A stretch of DNA of 64,000 bases from Armatimonadota bacterium (lineage in GTDB: Bacteria > Armatimonadota > Fimbriimonadia > Fimbriimonadales > Fimbriimonadaceae), in NCBI GenBank assembly GCA_018268395.1, contig JAFDWQ010000001.1, positions 144,788 through 208,787 on the forward strand, read 5' to 3'. This document shows, piece after piece, positions 1-7,333 of this stretch. Both the position numbers and the translations under genes were made by a program. Each line of letters begins with the position of its first letter. Within the stretch, counting starts at the first letter, position 1. The notes under the pieces are model-generated. The model was not told the origin of the DNA. It ran no database searches and was given only the letters and a program-made list of their open reading frames with translations.

Positions 1-1060
1 GGTCGTGGCTCAACAGGAGCTGGATCTTGAAGGTCCCGCTGTGGACCATCTTGGCCGTCACGGCCCAGTCGATCGCGGTCGGGGCCGTCTTGGTCGTGGT
101 GTAGTCGAACCGGACCCGGACGATCGGCGATGTCGCCGAAGTCACGACGAACTTGCAGACGCGCCAGGACACGCCGTCGACGGCAGCGGTGTCGCCGAAA
201 CCGCCAGTATTGGACTTGCCGATGTTCACGGCGCCGTTCACCGGAGCGAGCGTTTCAGACGTCGAAGCGGGCCCCACGTTGAGATTGTCGTAGCACACTA
301 CGTTGCCGTTCGTGCTACCGCCCGCAAAGAAGCGGACGGCTGTCGCTTGCGGTTGCGCCAACACGTTGTTCGCACCGCCCGAGAGGTACCAGTCGGTCGG
401 ATTGAACGTCGTCTTTGCGCCGCCCGTCGTCAAGTCTTGGATCGAGACTTCCGTCACCTGGTTGGTCGCAAAGTCCCACGTGGTGCTACAGCGGTACCAG
501 TGGTTCGTCGGCAAGTTCTGCCATGCGGCGCCGGCGCTGAAGAACGTGGTAAAGCCGCCGCTCACGCCCCCTGCAGGGGCTACGCCGTAGTCGAACGTGA
601 ACACGGTCGGGTTGTTGAAGTCCGGCCAGTGATAGAGCGTTTGGAAGTAGTTCGCCGTCGTCGAAGGCTGCAACGAGAAGCTTCCGAGATTGTCGGTCGA
701 CGGCGGCGTGCCGTTGAACAGAGGACAGAAGTCATACGTCACAGACCACTTGCCGCCCGTGAAGGTGGTGTCGTGTTGTGACCGGGACACGATCTGGCTC
801 GTGTACGTCGTGTCAGCCTTGTTCGCGAGAAACTGGTCGCCGCCGAACGGGTTCAGCGGAACGCTGAGCGCGTTTCCGGCCGCGACGTAGACGAAGCCAG
901 GCGCAGAACCCGTCACAGGGATGTACCACCCCTGCTGGCCCGTGACGTCGACGCCGGACGTACTGCCCGAATATCCTTCACCAGCTTCGAAGCCGGTGGA
1001 GAACTGTGCGTTCGCGCCCGCCACCAGGAAAAGGCAGGCGATCGAAAGATAGGTTTTCAT
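1..1060 (-). CDS. Secreted protein of unknown function, 3' part outside window
   Basis: The frame is open from an ATG at 1060 to the left edge, so the C-terminus is missing. The N-terminus MKTYLSIACLFLVAGANAQ is a clear Sec signal peptide with an Ala-x-Ala cleavage site, followed by FSTGFEAGEGYSG. The mature part is rich in Thr, Ser, Gly, Asn and aromatic residues, with beta-type segments such as WSVTYDFCPLF and VRFFAGGSTNGNVVCYDNL. This resembles a jelly-roll (LamG/MAM-like) extracellular domain, but I cannot name a family. AGGAG at 1066-1070 lies six bases before the ATG and fixes the start. A C-terminal sorting tag (for example PEP-CTERM) would lie outside the window and cannot be judged. 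Confidence 0.75.
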   Translation of the reverse strand, partial: MKTYLSIACLFLVAGANAQFSTGFEAGEGYSGSTSGVDVTGQQGWYIPVTGSAPGFVYVAAGNALSVPLNPFGGDQFLANKADTTYTSQIVSRSQHDTTFTGGKWSVTYDFCPLFNGTPPSTDNLGSFSLQPSTTANYFQTLYHWPDFNNPTVFTFDYGVAPAGGVSGGFTTFFSAGAAWQNLPTNHWYRCSTTWDFATNQVTEVSIQDLTTGGAKTTFNPTDWYLSGGANNVLAQPQATAVRFFAGGSTNGNVVCYDNLNVGPASTSETLAPVNGAVNIGKSNTGGFGDTAAVDGVSWRVCKFVVTSATSPIVRVRFDYTTTKTAPTAIDWAVTAKMVHSGTFKIQLLLSHD

Positions 1061-1357
1061 GGTCTCTCCTAGCTCCGTTCCCGGAGCTCGGATTCAGTAT
1101 AAGTCACATGTCAGAAAAACGGGCACGAGCTCTTAAGTGGCCACTTGGAACGATCGGAAAGCACCAGCGGCCAGAATCCTCAGCGTCGTCGCTAGATGGG
1201 GCGCAAGGGGTCTCAGGTTCGCTTGCCCGCGGGTTGCGGTGCCTGACGATGTGAGGACAAAAAGTGTTCGGATTTGTGCAAAGTTCGACTGCAACCCCGT
1301 ACAAATACGAGCACAGGGGCCGGAGGCACTTCACCTCCGGCCCCTGGCCTCAAACTT
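1061..1357. other. Gene-free interval with 5'UTR hairpin and weak promoter
   Basis: No credible gene lies here. A 7-bp hairpin (1071-1077 with 1082-1088, loop TTCC) sits in the leader of the secreted protein gene just upstream of its ribosome site. A TATACT-like -10 reads leftward at 1096-1101 without a good -35. The tRNA-side terminator hairpin lies at 1315-1345. Positions 1102-1314 show nothing I can name. Confidence 0.4.
1315..1345 (-). terminator. Terminator-like hairpin downstream of tRNA-Gly
   Basis: A perfect 12-bp GC-rich stem (1315-1326 with 1334-1345) has a 7-base loop and begins 12 bases past the 3' end of the tRNA. There is no long U tract, so it could also be a processing structure. 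Confidence 0.55.
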
Positions 1358-1432
1358 TGGAGCGGGAAAAGAGATTCGAACTCTCGACCCTCTCGTTGGC
1401 AACGAGATGCTCTACCACTGAGCTATTCCCGC
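1358..1432 (-). tRNA. tRNA-Gly(GCC)
   Basis: The minus strand folds as a full cloverleaf. The acceptor stem is GCGGGAA with TTCCCGC, followed by discriminator T and an encoded CCA at 1358-1360. The D arm contains AGCTCAGTGGTAGAGC. The anticodon stem TCTCG/CGAGA holds loop TTGCCAA with anticodon GCC (plus-strand 1398-1400). The T loop is TTCGAAT. Total length is 75 nt including CCA. Confidence 0.96.
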
Positions 1433-1446
1433 CCGCTCTTGTTCCT

Positions 1447-1475
1447 ATTATGGCCGAAACGGCCGCGATCATCAA
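1447..1475 (-). promoter_or_regulatory. Sigma70-type promoter of tRNA-Gly
   Basis: Read on the minus strand, TTGATG (1475-1470) and CATAAT (1452-1447) are separated by exactly 17 bases. The -10 lies 14 bases upstream of the mature tRNA 5' end. Confidence 0.7.
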
Positions 1476-1529
1476 GACTTGGGACCCCCGTCCGGCCCAG
1501 ATCGACGGGGCCGACGCATACTTGAACCT

Positions 1530-2282
1530 GTGACGTCCGACCTCTTGAACCTGACTGTGCCCATCGTCCAGGAGGCCGGCAAGTTGGCCCGGTCCCTTCG
1601 GGACACGATGGAAGTCCGGCTCAAACAGGACGGTTCGCTCGTCTCCGACGCCGATACCCTTGTTGAAACCCGGTTGCGTGAGCAACTCGCGCCCCTCGTG
1701 CCTGGAGCCACGACCTGGGGCGAAGAAATGGGGTTCGAAGAGCCCGCCGAACCGGGTTGGTGGCTGATCGACCCCATCGACGGAACCTCCAACTACGTCT
1801 TTGGCCAACCGCTTTGGGGCGTTTCCGTCGCCTTGTACCGCCAGAACCGGCTCGAACTCGGCGTCGTCGACCTGCCCGACCTGGGATGGACGTTCGCTGC
1901 GGCCCTCGGAGCCGGCGCGACGAAGAACGGCGAACCCTTGGCCGCCGTCAAGTCGGGCCCGATCGCACGTCACGAACTGCTGGGCCACGCCGACGACAAC
2001 CAAGAGGCGTTCTCCTTCCTGCCAGGAAAACGCCGTCACCTCGGGGCCTTCGTCATCGAGGCCATGTTCATGGCGGCCGGTGGACTTCGGGCGATGACGT
2101 CGACCAAATGCAAGCTGTACGACGCCGCCGCGAGCATCGTCGTGCTCCGTGAACTGGGTGCTGAAGTCAGGACCGCGCGGGGGTGCCTCTTCGAAGAGAG
2201 CGAATGGGCTCGGCCCGTCCTCTGCGAGCCGTTCGCCATCGTAGGCCCTGACGCCTGGCCCTGGGAAACCCTCGAGGACTAG
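1530..2282 (+). CDS. Inositol monophosphatase family sugar phosphatase
   Basis: The protein has the Mg-dependent phosphatase signatures of the IMPase/HisN/CysQ superfamily: GEE near residue 63 and WLIDPIDGTSNY near residue 77. The Asp residues of DPIDGT and the Glu residues of GEE bind metal. About 250 residues is usual for the family. Members hydrolyse inositol-1-phosphate, histidinol phosphate or PAP, and the sequence alone does not choose between them. I take GTG at 1530 as start because the alignable family core begins a few residues later. A TTG at 1479 in the same frame adds 17 residues but begins right beside the -35 region of the tRNA promoter. Neither start has a convincing ribosome site. 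It converges on dnaG with a 4-bp overlap of the two 3' ends. Confidence 0.85.
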   Translation: MTSDLLNLTVPIVQEAGKLARSLRDTMEVRLKQDGSLVSDADTLVETRLREQLAPLVPGATTWGEEMGFEEPAEPGWWLIDPIDGTSNYVFGQPLWGVSVALYRQNRLELGVVDLPDLGWTFAAALGAGATKNGEPLAAVKSGPIARHELLGHADDNQEAFSFLPGKRRHLGAFVIEAMFMAAGGLRAMTSTKCKLYDAAASIVVLRELGAEVRTARGCLFEESEWARPVLCEPFAIVGPDAWPWETLED

Positions 2283-4033
2283 TCGGGAGGGGCGATCGTG
2301 TCCGCTCCCTTCGCCGACCTGAGGCGACGCTGGAGTTCCAACACCGCGTCCTTGTCGGACAGGTCCACCTGAAGTCCGTGTCGCTTGCGGTCTTCCCGTT
2401 GCGTCCGAAGGCGCACCACGGCCGCCTCGAACGACTCTTGTTCCACCCGTTGGAGATCGCGGTTCGGCAACACCTCGGCCTCAAGCCCCCATAACGCGTC
2501 CCTGAGTTCGTCGGACCGGACGTTCGGGAGCCACGAACTGACGGGCCCTGCCGGAACGGCGCCGCCCAGTTCCTCGACGACCGCTTGCGCCAATCTCGTG
2601 CCTGCCGCCGTGACGAACAGGTCGGGCTCGCGACACGCGTCCACCGCTTGGTTCCTCAGCTCCTGGCGCAAAACGGCTTTGATGACCGTGGCCTCCGAGC
2701 CGACCATCCGCTCTCTGACGGATGAAGAGACCGAAGCCCGTGCCGGGGTCGCCGCATTGCGGTTCCGAACCCTCGCCGCCCGGATCGACCGCTCGATGTT
2801 CAGCCGGGCGAGCGTCCGGTCTTTCGTGAACGGATACTTGGGAACGAGCATGTCCACGAGACCCACGACCTCCTGATGGCGCTTTCCTTGCGCCAGGATC
2901 CCGGCCGCTTCGTCCCAGAACGCCTCCCCCGTCGCCGGGTGCCTCGCTTCGAGTTGGGCCAGGAGGTACTCCAGGGCCGTCATCGGCTTCTCTACAAGTT
3001 TACGGACCGCCGCCGCGCCTTGGTCGCGGAGCAGTGTGTCCGGATCCTTCCCCGCCGAAACGACGGAGACCCGGGCCTTGAGCCCTCCCTCGGTCAGGAG
3101 CGCACATGCCCGCTCGGCCGCTTTAAGCCCGGCTGCGTCGCTGTCGTACAGGACCACGACTTCGTCGCACCAACGCCGCAAGAGTCGGACGTGCTCGTCG
3201 GCCAGAGCCGTACCAAGGCTCGCCACTGCGCTCGTTACGCCGGACCGGTGACAGGCGATCACATCGAGATAGCCCTCGACAAGGACCGCTTGGCGACTCT
3301 TGGCCATCGACTCCTTGGCTTTGTCCAGTCCGTAAAGCACGCGCGACTTGCTGTACAAGGGGGTGTCGCCGCTATTGATGTACTTCGGCTGGCCGTCTCC
3401 GATGATCCGCCCCCCGAACGCGACGAGCCTCCCTCGTTCGTCACGTATCGGGAACATGAGGCGTCCCTTGAACCGGTCGTCGAATGCGCCGTGCCCGTCG
3501 CTCTTGACCAGAAAGAGCTCCTCGGCCAAGTTCAATCGGTGCCCCTTGCGTTGTAACGCGATCGCCAGTGCGCCCGTCACGTCCGGCCCGTAGCCCAGTC
3601 CCCAAGCTTCGACCGTCGCAGGGTCCAGACCCCGCTGACGACAGTAGTCTTGGGCGGAGGAAGACTTCTCGAGCTGGTCTTTGAAGAACGCCTGGGCCTC
3701 GGCCATGACCGCTTCCTGGGCTTCGGCAAGGGTGCGGTCCTTCTTCTCGTGCCTCGTCAGTTCGACGCCGGCGAGCTTCGCCAAGATCCTGAGCGCCTCG
3801 GGAAAGTCGACGTGTTCGGTCTGCATGACCCACTTGTAGACGTCCCCGCCCTCGCCGCACGAATAGCACTTATAGAGGCCTTTGTCGCGGCTGACATGCA
3901 AAGAAGGGTTCCTGTCGTCGTGAAACGGACAGAGACCCTTCCAGTCTTTTCCGGCCTTCTTGAGGCTGACGCGTTGGCCGACGAGTTCGACGATGTCGAT
4001 GCGTGAGCGGATCAGTTCTCGCTCGTCGGCCAC
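2279..4033 (-). CDS. dnaG: DNA primase DnaG
   Basis: This enzyme makes the RNA primers for DNA replication. The N-terminal zinc-binding domain shows CPFHDD near residue 36 and CYSCGEGGD near residue 56. A primase core follows with LMFPIRDERGRLVAFGGR, and a Toprim domain with VLVEGYLDVIA and YDSDAAG. The C-terminal part has helical, charged sequence as expected for the helicase-binding region. The length of 584 residues is normal. The start is GTG at 4033. A TAAGAT hexamer seven bases upstream of the GTG could be a -10 for a nearly leaderless transcript, but there is no matching -35. The upstream gene on the same strand ends 18 bases before it, so co-transcription is also likely. Confidence 0.97.
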   Translation of the reverse strand: MADERELIRSRIDIVELVGQRVSLKKAGKDWKGLCPFHDDRNPSLHVSRDKGLYKCYSCGEGGDVYKWVMQTEHVDFPEALRILAKLAGVELTRHEKKDRTLAEAQEAVMAEAQAFFKDQLEKSSSAQDYCRQRGLDPATVEAWGLGYGPDVTGALAIALQRKGHRLNLAEELFLVKSDGHGAFDDRFKGRLMFPIRDERGRLVAFGGRIIGDGQPKYINSGDTPLYSKSRVLYGLDKAKESMAKSRQAVLVEGYLDVIACHRSGVTSAVASLGTALADEHVRLLRRWCDEVVVLYDSDAAGLKAAERACALLTEGGLKARVSVVSAGKDPDTLLRDQGAAAVRKLVEKPMTALEYLLAQLEARHPATGEAFWDEAAGILAQGKRHQEVVGLVDMLVPKYPFTKDRTLARLNIERSIRAARVRNRNAATPARASVSSSVRERMVGSEATVIKAVLRQELRNQAVDACREPDLFVTAAGTRLAQAVVEELGGAVPAGPVSSWLPNVRSDELRDALWGLEAEVLPNRDLQRVEQESFEAAVVRLRTQREDRKRHGLQVDLSDKDAVLELQRRLRSAKGADTIAPPD

Positions 4034-4051
4034 GCTACCTATCTTACTGTG

Positions 4052-4861
4052 TCACTTGCCTGCCGCGACGACGATGCCCGTCACGACTTGCGGCTTACCG
4101 GCTTTGACCCTCTGAAGCTTGAACGCGACCCGGTCCCGGGTGAGGTACCGCATGACGATGGTGTCACCGCTGATCTCATAACCGTCCGGAGCGTTGTACT
4201 TCTTGATGATCGACTGGAACGTCGAACCGAAGGCGGCCCCTCGCTTCGTGCGGACCCTGCCGTCATAAAGGCCCACGGCTTCGATTTGGACGACGCGGTT
4301 GAACTTGTCGAGGACAAAGGCGTACCTGCTGTTGTTGCGGTTGTAGACCCAACGCGTGTACTGGACCATCGCGCCGCTGCCCTGTGTCGCTCCCGCCGGG
4401 CCACCACTGGCGCCGGCCGCGCTCGGGCCTCCGCCGCCCGGGCCTTTGCCCAGGGTCCCGCCGCCGCCACCGCCGCCGCCACGGGCCGCCGGTTCGTCGC
4501 CCGGGGCGATGCCCAACTGGTTGAACCGGCCCGAGTCGAACGGATCGCCGATCATCATGGCGCTCTGCGCCGCACCACCGGCTCCACCGCCGCCCGCAGG
4601 AGCCGTGGAAGAGGGGCCTCCGCGGCCGCCGCCCGAAGCCGGAGATCCGCCGGCGGCGCCCGAACCCAACGTCAACGGCTGGATCTCGTCCGGGTTACCG
4701 TACCGGGTCACGACCTTCGTGCCCGTGTCGTAAAGCGAAATGCCGAGAAGGGTCGTCTCGGCGGTGCCTCGGTGCGCCTGAGGCGTCGATTGGGCCGTCG
4801 CCAACGCAAAAACGGTGGCCACGCCTGCCGCGATCGTCATGAACTTGAGCGTCCTGTTCAA
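4052..4861 (-). CDS. Secreted Gly/Pro-rich protein of unknown function
   Basis: The protein of 269 residues starts with a Sec signal peptide, MNRTLKFMTIAAGVATVFALATAQ. Next comes the segment LYDTGTKVVTRYGNPDEIQ, then a long low-complexity Gly/Ala/Pro/Ser region (residues ~70-165), and then a beta-rich domain containing RYAFVLDKFNRVVQIEAVG. The C-terminal half holds GSTFQSIIKKYNAPDGYE, which looks like a second copy of the first motif, so two related modules flank a flexible linker. It lies directly upstream of dnaG on the same strand. The Gly-rich linker resembles those in the type IV pilus proteins of this window, but no direct link is shown. The function is unknown to me. Confidence 0.8.
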   Translation of the reverse strand: MNRTLKFMTIAAGVATVFALATAQSTPQAHRGTAETTLLGISLYDTGTKVVTRYGNPDEIQPLTLGSGAAGGSPASGGGRGGPSSTAPAGGGGAGGAAQSAMMIGDPFDSGRFNQLGIAPGDEPAARGGGGGGGGTLGKGPGGGGPSAAGASGGPAGATQGSGAMVQYTRWVYNRNNSRYAFVLDKFNRVVQIEAVGLYDGRVRTKRGAAFGSTFQSIIKKYNAPDGYEISGDTIVMRYLTRDRVAFKLQRVKAGKPQVVTGIVVAAGK

Positions 4862-4996
4862 AGTTGTTTCCTCAAGAGAAGGTTTCCCGCCGTATGAGAC
4901 GGTGGAACACGGTCGGTTTGTTACACCGCCCGTCCGTACGTCCTGGGGCGAGGTATACCTGGAACCCTCGGCCGAAGTCTCGGCCTTAGAGGAATT

Positions 4997-5320
4997 ATGG
5001 GATCGAACCTCGCCGTGTCCACAGCCGATTTCGAAAAAGAAGTGCTTCAGTCCGAACTCCCGGTCCTCGTGGACTTCTGGGCGACCTGGTGCCGCCCGTG
5101 CATCGCGATCGGGCCGTCGGTCGAAGAGATCGCTTCGGAAATGACCGGGAAAGCCAAAGTCTTCAAGGTCAACGTGGACGAAGAGGGCGACGTCGCGATG
5201 AAATACGGCGTCACCAGCATTCCCGCCTTACTGGTCTTCAAAGGGGGCCAGATGGTCGACCACCTTGTCGGAGCCTATCCGAAAGACCAGATCAAAGCCC
5301 TGATCGAACGGCACGTCTGA
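4997..5320 (+). CDS. trxA: Thioredoxin
   Basis: A single thioredoxin fold of 107 residues without a signal peptide, hence a cytoplasmic disulfide reductase. The core is PVLVDFWATWCRPC, with the conserved cis-proline in TSIPALLVF. The active site reads WCRPC where most thioredoxins have WCGPC; Arg at this position should shift the redox potential. AGAGGA ends a few bases before the ATG. A 6-bp hairpin (4970-4975 with 4980-4985) lies just upstream of the ribosome site. The gene is divergent from the secreted-protein/dnaG pair and shares a 135-bp spacer with it. Confidence 0.92.
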   Translation: MGSNLAVSTADFEKEVLQSELPVLVDFWATWCRPCIAIGPSVEEIASEMTGKAKVFKVNVDEEGDVAMKYGVTSIPALLVFKGGQMVDHLVGAYPKDQIKALIERHV

Positions 5321-5328
5321 CCCCAAGG

Positions 5329-7302
5329 TCAGGCCGCAAGGTCCGCTTCTGAAAGGACGGCCAGGATCATCGGGTCGTAACGTCCCTCGTCGTCGCCCGA
5401 CGCCTTGTGATCGTGCGACACAAGCGCGCGGATCACGGAAAGGATCCGGGTCAGCACAGGGATCGAAGCGCCCTGCACCCCGTCTTTGCCCCGACCGTCG
5501 TAGCGTTCATCGATCCACTTCAAGACCGACGCGACCGCGACAAGACCGCCGCCTGCCCTGGACAGTCCGGCCGCGCCGTCCGGTGTCGCCCAATACGGCC
5601 ACAACAGCGCTGCCGCCTGCAAAGTGTGCGACTGGGACGCGGGCAAGCCGAGTTGGGACACCGCGTGGCCGATGTAGGGCCGGCAACGGTCGAGGAACGC
5701 CTCGCACTGCTCACGGAACGCGATCGGGACGGCTTCGCGGGCGTCGTCGACCACCGTCGGGCCGTCGGTCGACCGCTTCTGCACGAACGTACCGCCATAG
5801 AGGACGGTCGCGTTACGGCTCCTGGCCTTCGCTTCGTAGAGCGCCGAATCGGCCGCCTTCAGGATCGAAGCCGAGTCGGCCGCGTTGTCCGGATAGATCG
5901 CGCATCCGAAGCTGGCCGTGACCTGGCGGCGCTCCCCCGAAGCCGAGATGAAGTCGATCCGCTGGATCTCCTGGCGGACGCGCTCCGCGACGGCCGTCGC
6001 CACTTCCGCGTTCGCTCCCGGCATGATCACGGTGAACTCTTCCCCGCCGTACCGGGCCGCCAGATCATAGGGCCGGACGCAACGGTTCAAGGCGTTGGCC
6101 ACCATCTTGAGGACCTTGTCACCGGCGTCGTGACCTTCCGTCTCGTTGAAGAGACGGAAATGGTCGACGTCCAACATGATCACTCCGATCGTCGAACGGG
6201 AACGCTGGGCTTCCAGGATCCGACGGTGCAAGAACTCCTGCATCGCCCGATGGTTGGCGATCCCGGTCAAGGGGTCGAACGACGCCTGCCTCTCGACGTG
6301 CTCGAACATCAAAGCAGAGCTCAATGCCAGCGCCAAGTGTTCGGCCACGGTCTTGAACAGGTCTTCCGACTTCGCAAAGTTGACGTCGCCCTCCCGGGAC
6401 ACGAGTTCGAGAAGACCGATCAATCGGTGTCCGATGGTCAATGGCAAAACCATCAGACCGCCCGGCGGCAAGTGGCAGAATCGGGCTTCGAGGCCCGCCG
6501 TCATCGGGTTGTCATGGACGTCCGGGACGAAAAGGGGCTCGCGCCGGGCCGCACAGATCTCGGCCGCGCAACTCATACCGTGCTCGACGTCGATCTTGGC
6601 GACCGAAGTCGTTCCGACCCGGTTGGCGCCGACACTGGCCACGAGTTCCATGGCCCCGTCTTCGGACGGCCTGGCCCACAAAAGCACTGCGGCCATCTCG
6701 GTCGAGGCCGCGATCGCATGGGCCGCCGCGACGGCCAGCGGCTGGAGCGTTTGATGGGTGGTCAGAACCTTGCCGATCGACTTCAAAGCATCGGCCATTC
6801 GTCCACTGACCTGGGCCAGTCGCTTCGCTTCCGCTTCCTCTTTGGCATCGAGGACGAGCACCATGGCGTGTCCCGGACGTTCGGGGACAGGCCCGACGAA
6901 ATACCGGTAACCCTCAAGGTGCAGCGATCCCGTCGCCCCCGCGAAAGCGTTCCGCAGCAGGTTGGACATCCGCGGGTCGGCCAACGGGTCTCCTTGGAGG
7001 TGCGGGCACGTGGCGGCCAGTCCCCACTTCTGGGCCGCCTGACTGTCGGCCGAAATGGTCGCAAGGCCTACACGCTTGACGTCCAAAAAGGACAGCATCG
7101 GAGGTTCGACGAACCCGACCGTGCACGTTGACCCGTCAGACAGCTTCAGACGCCCCGGAAATCCGCCGGTCCCTGACCGGACGGATCCCTCCGGACGAAG
7201 TCCAAGCCGCTCGAGGGCCTGTTCCAGGTCGTTGGGTCGGTGCGGAGTCAATCCTATGCTATTTTCGGCTCGAAACCGGAACAAAAAGACCTCTGAAAGC
7301 AA
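5329..7302 (-). CDS. GAF-GGDEF diguanylate cyclase with degenerate HD-GYP-like tail
   Basis: A predicted cyclic-di-GMP synthase. An unassigned N-terminal region of about 180 residues is followed by a GAF sensor domain (~185-330), then a GGDEF domain (~340-500) with FDPLTGIANH and the intact active site RYGGEEF. No membrane segment is seen, so it is probably soluble. After the cyclase the last 110 residues contain DERYDGRGKDGVQG followed by IPVLTRILSVIRAL. These resemble the C-terminal half of HD-GYP phosphodiesterases (usually DGxGYPxGL...IPxxARIL), but GYP is GKD and the metal-binding HD residues are missing. The start is uncertain: TTG at 7302 opens the frame, TTG at 7251 is an alternative, and neither has a strong ribosome site. 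Confidence 0.88.
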   Translation of the reverse strand: MLSEVFLFRFRAENSIGLTPHRPNDLEQALERLGLRPEGSVRSGTGGFPGRLKLSDGSTCTVGFVEPPMLSFLDVKRVGLATISADSQAAQKWGLAATCPHLQGDPLADPRMSNLLRNAFAGATGSLHLEGYRYFVGPVPERPGHAMVLVLDAKEEAEAKRLAQVSGRMADALKSIGKVLTTHQTLQPLAVAAAHAIAASTEMAAVLLWARPSEDGAMELVASVGANRVGTTSVAKIDVEHGMSCAAEICAARREPLFVPDVHDNPMTAGLEARFCHLPPGGLMVLPLTIGHRLIGLLELVSREGDVNFAKSEDLFKTVAEHLALALSSALMFEHVERQASFDPLTGIANHRAMQEFLHRRILEAQRSRSTIGVIMLDVDHFRLFNETEGHDAGDKVLKMVANALNRCVRPYDLAARYGGEEFTVIMPGANAEVATAVAERVRQEIQRIDFISASGERRQVTASFGCAIYPDNAADSASILKAADSALYEAKARSRNATVLYGGTFVQKRSTDGPTVVDDAREAVPIAFREQCEAFLDRCRPYIGHAVSQLGLPASQSHTLQAAALLWPYWATPDGAAGLSRAGGGLVAVASVLKWIDERYDGRGKDGVQGASIPVLTRILSVIRALVSHDHKASGDDEGRYDPMILAVLSEADLAA

Positions 7303-7333
7303 GCAACTTGGCGACTTTTCACGTCTAACACCC

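Noticed and set aside
1-1060. Plus-strand frames at 5-781 and 303-590
   Set aside because: They are shadows of the minus-strand secreted protein, which has a ribosome site and signal peptide.
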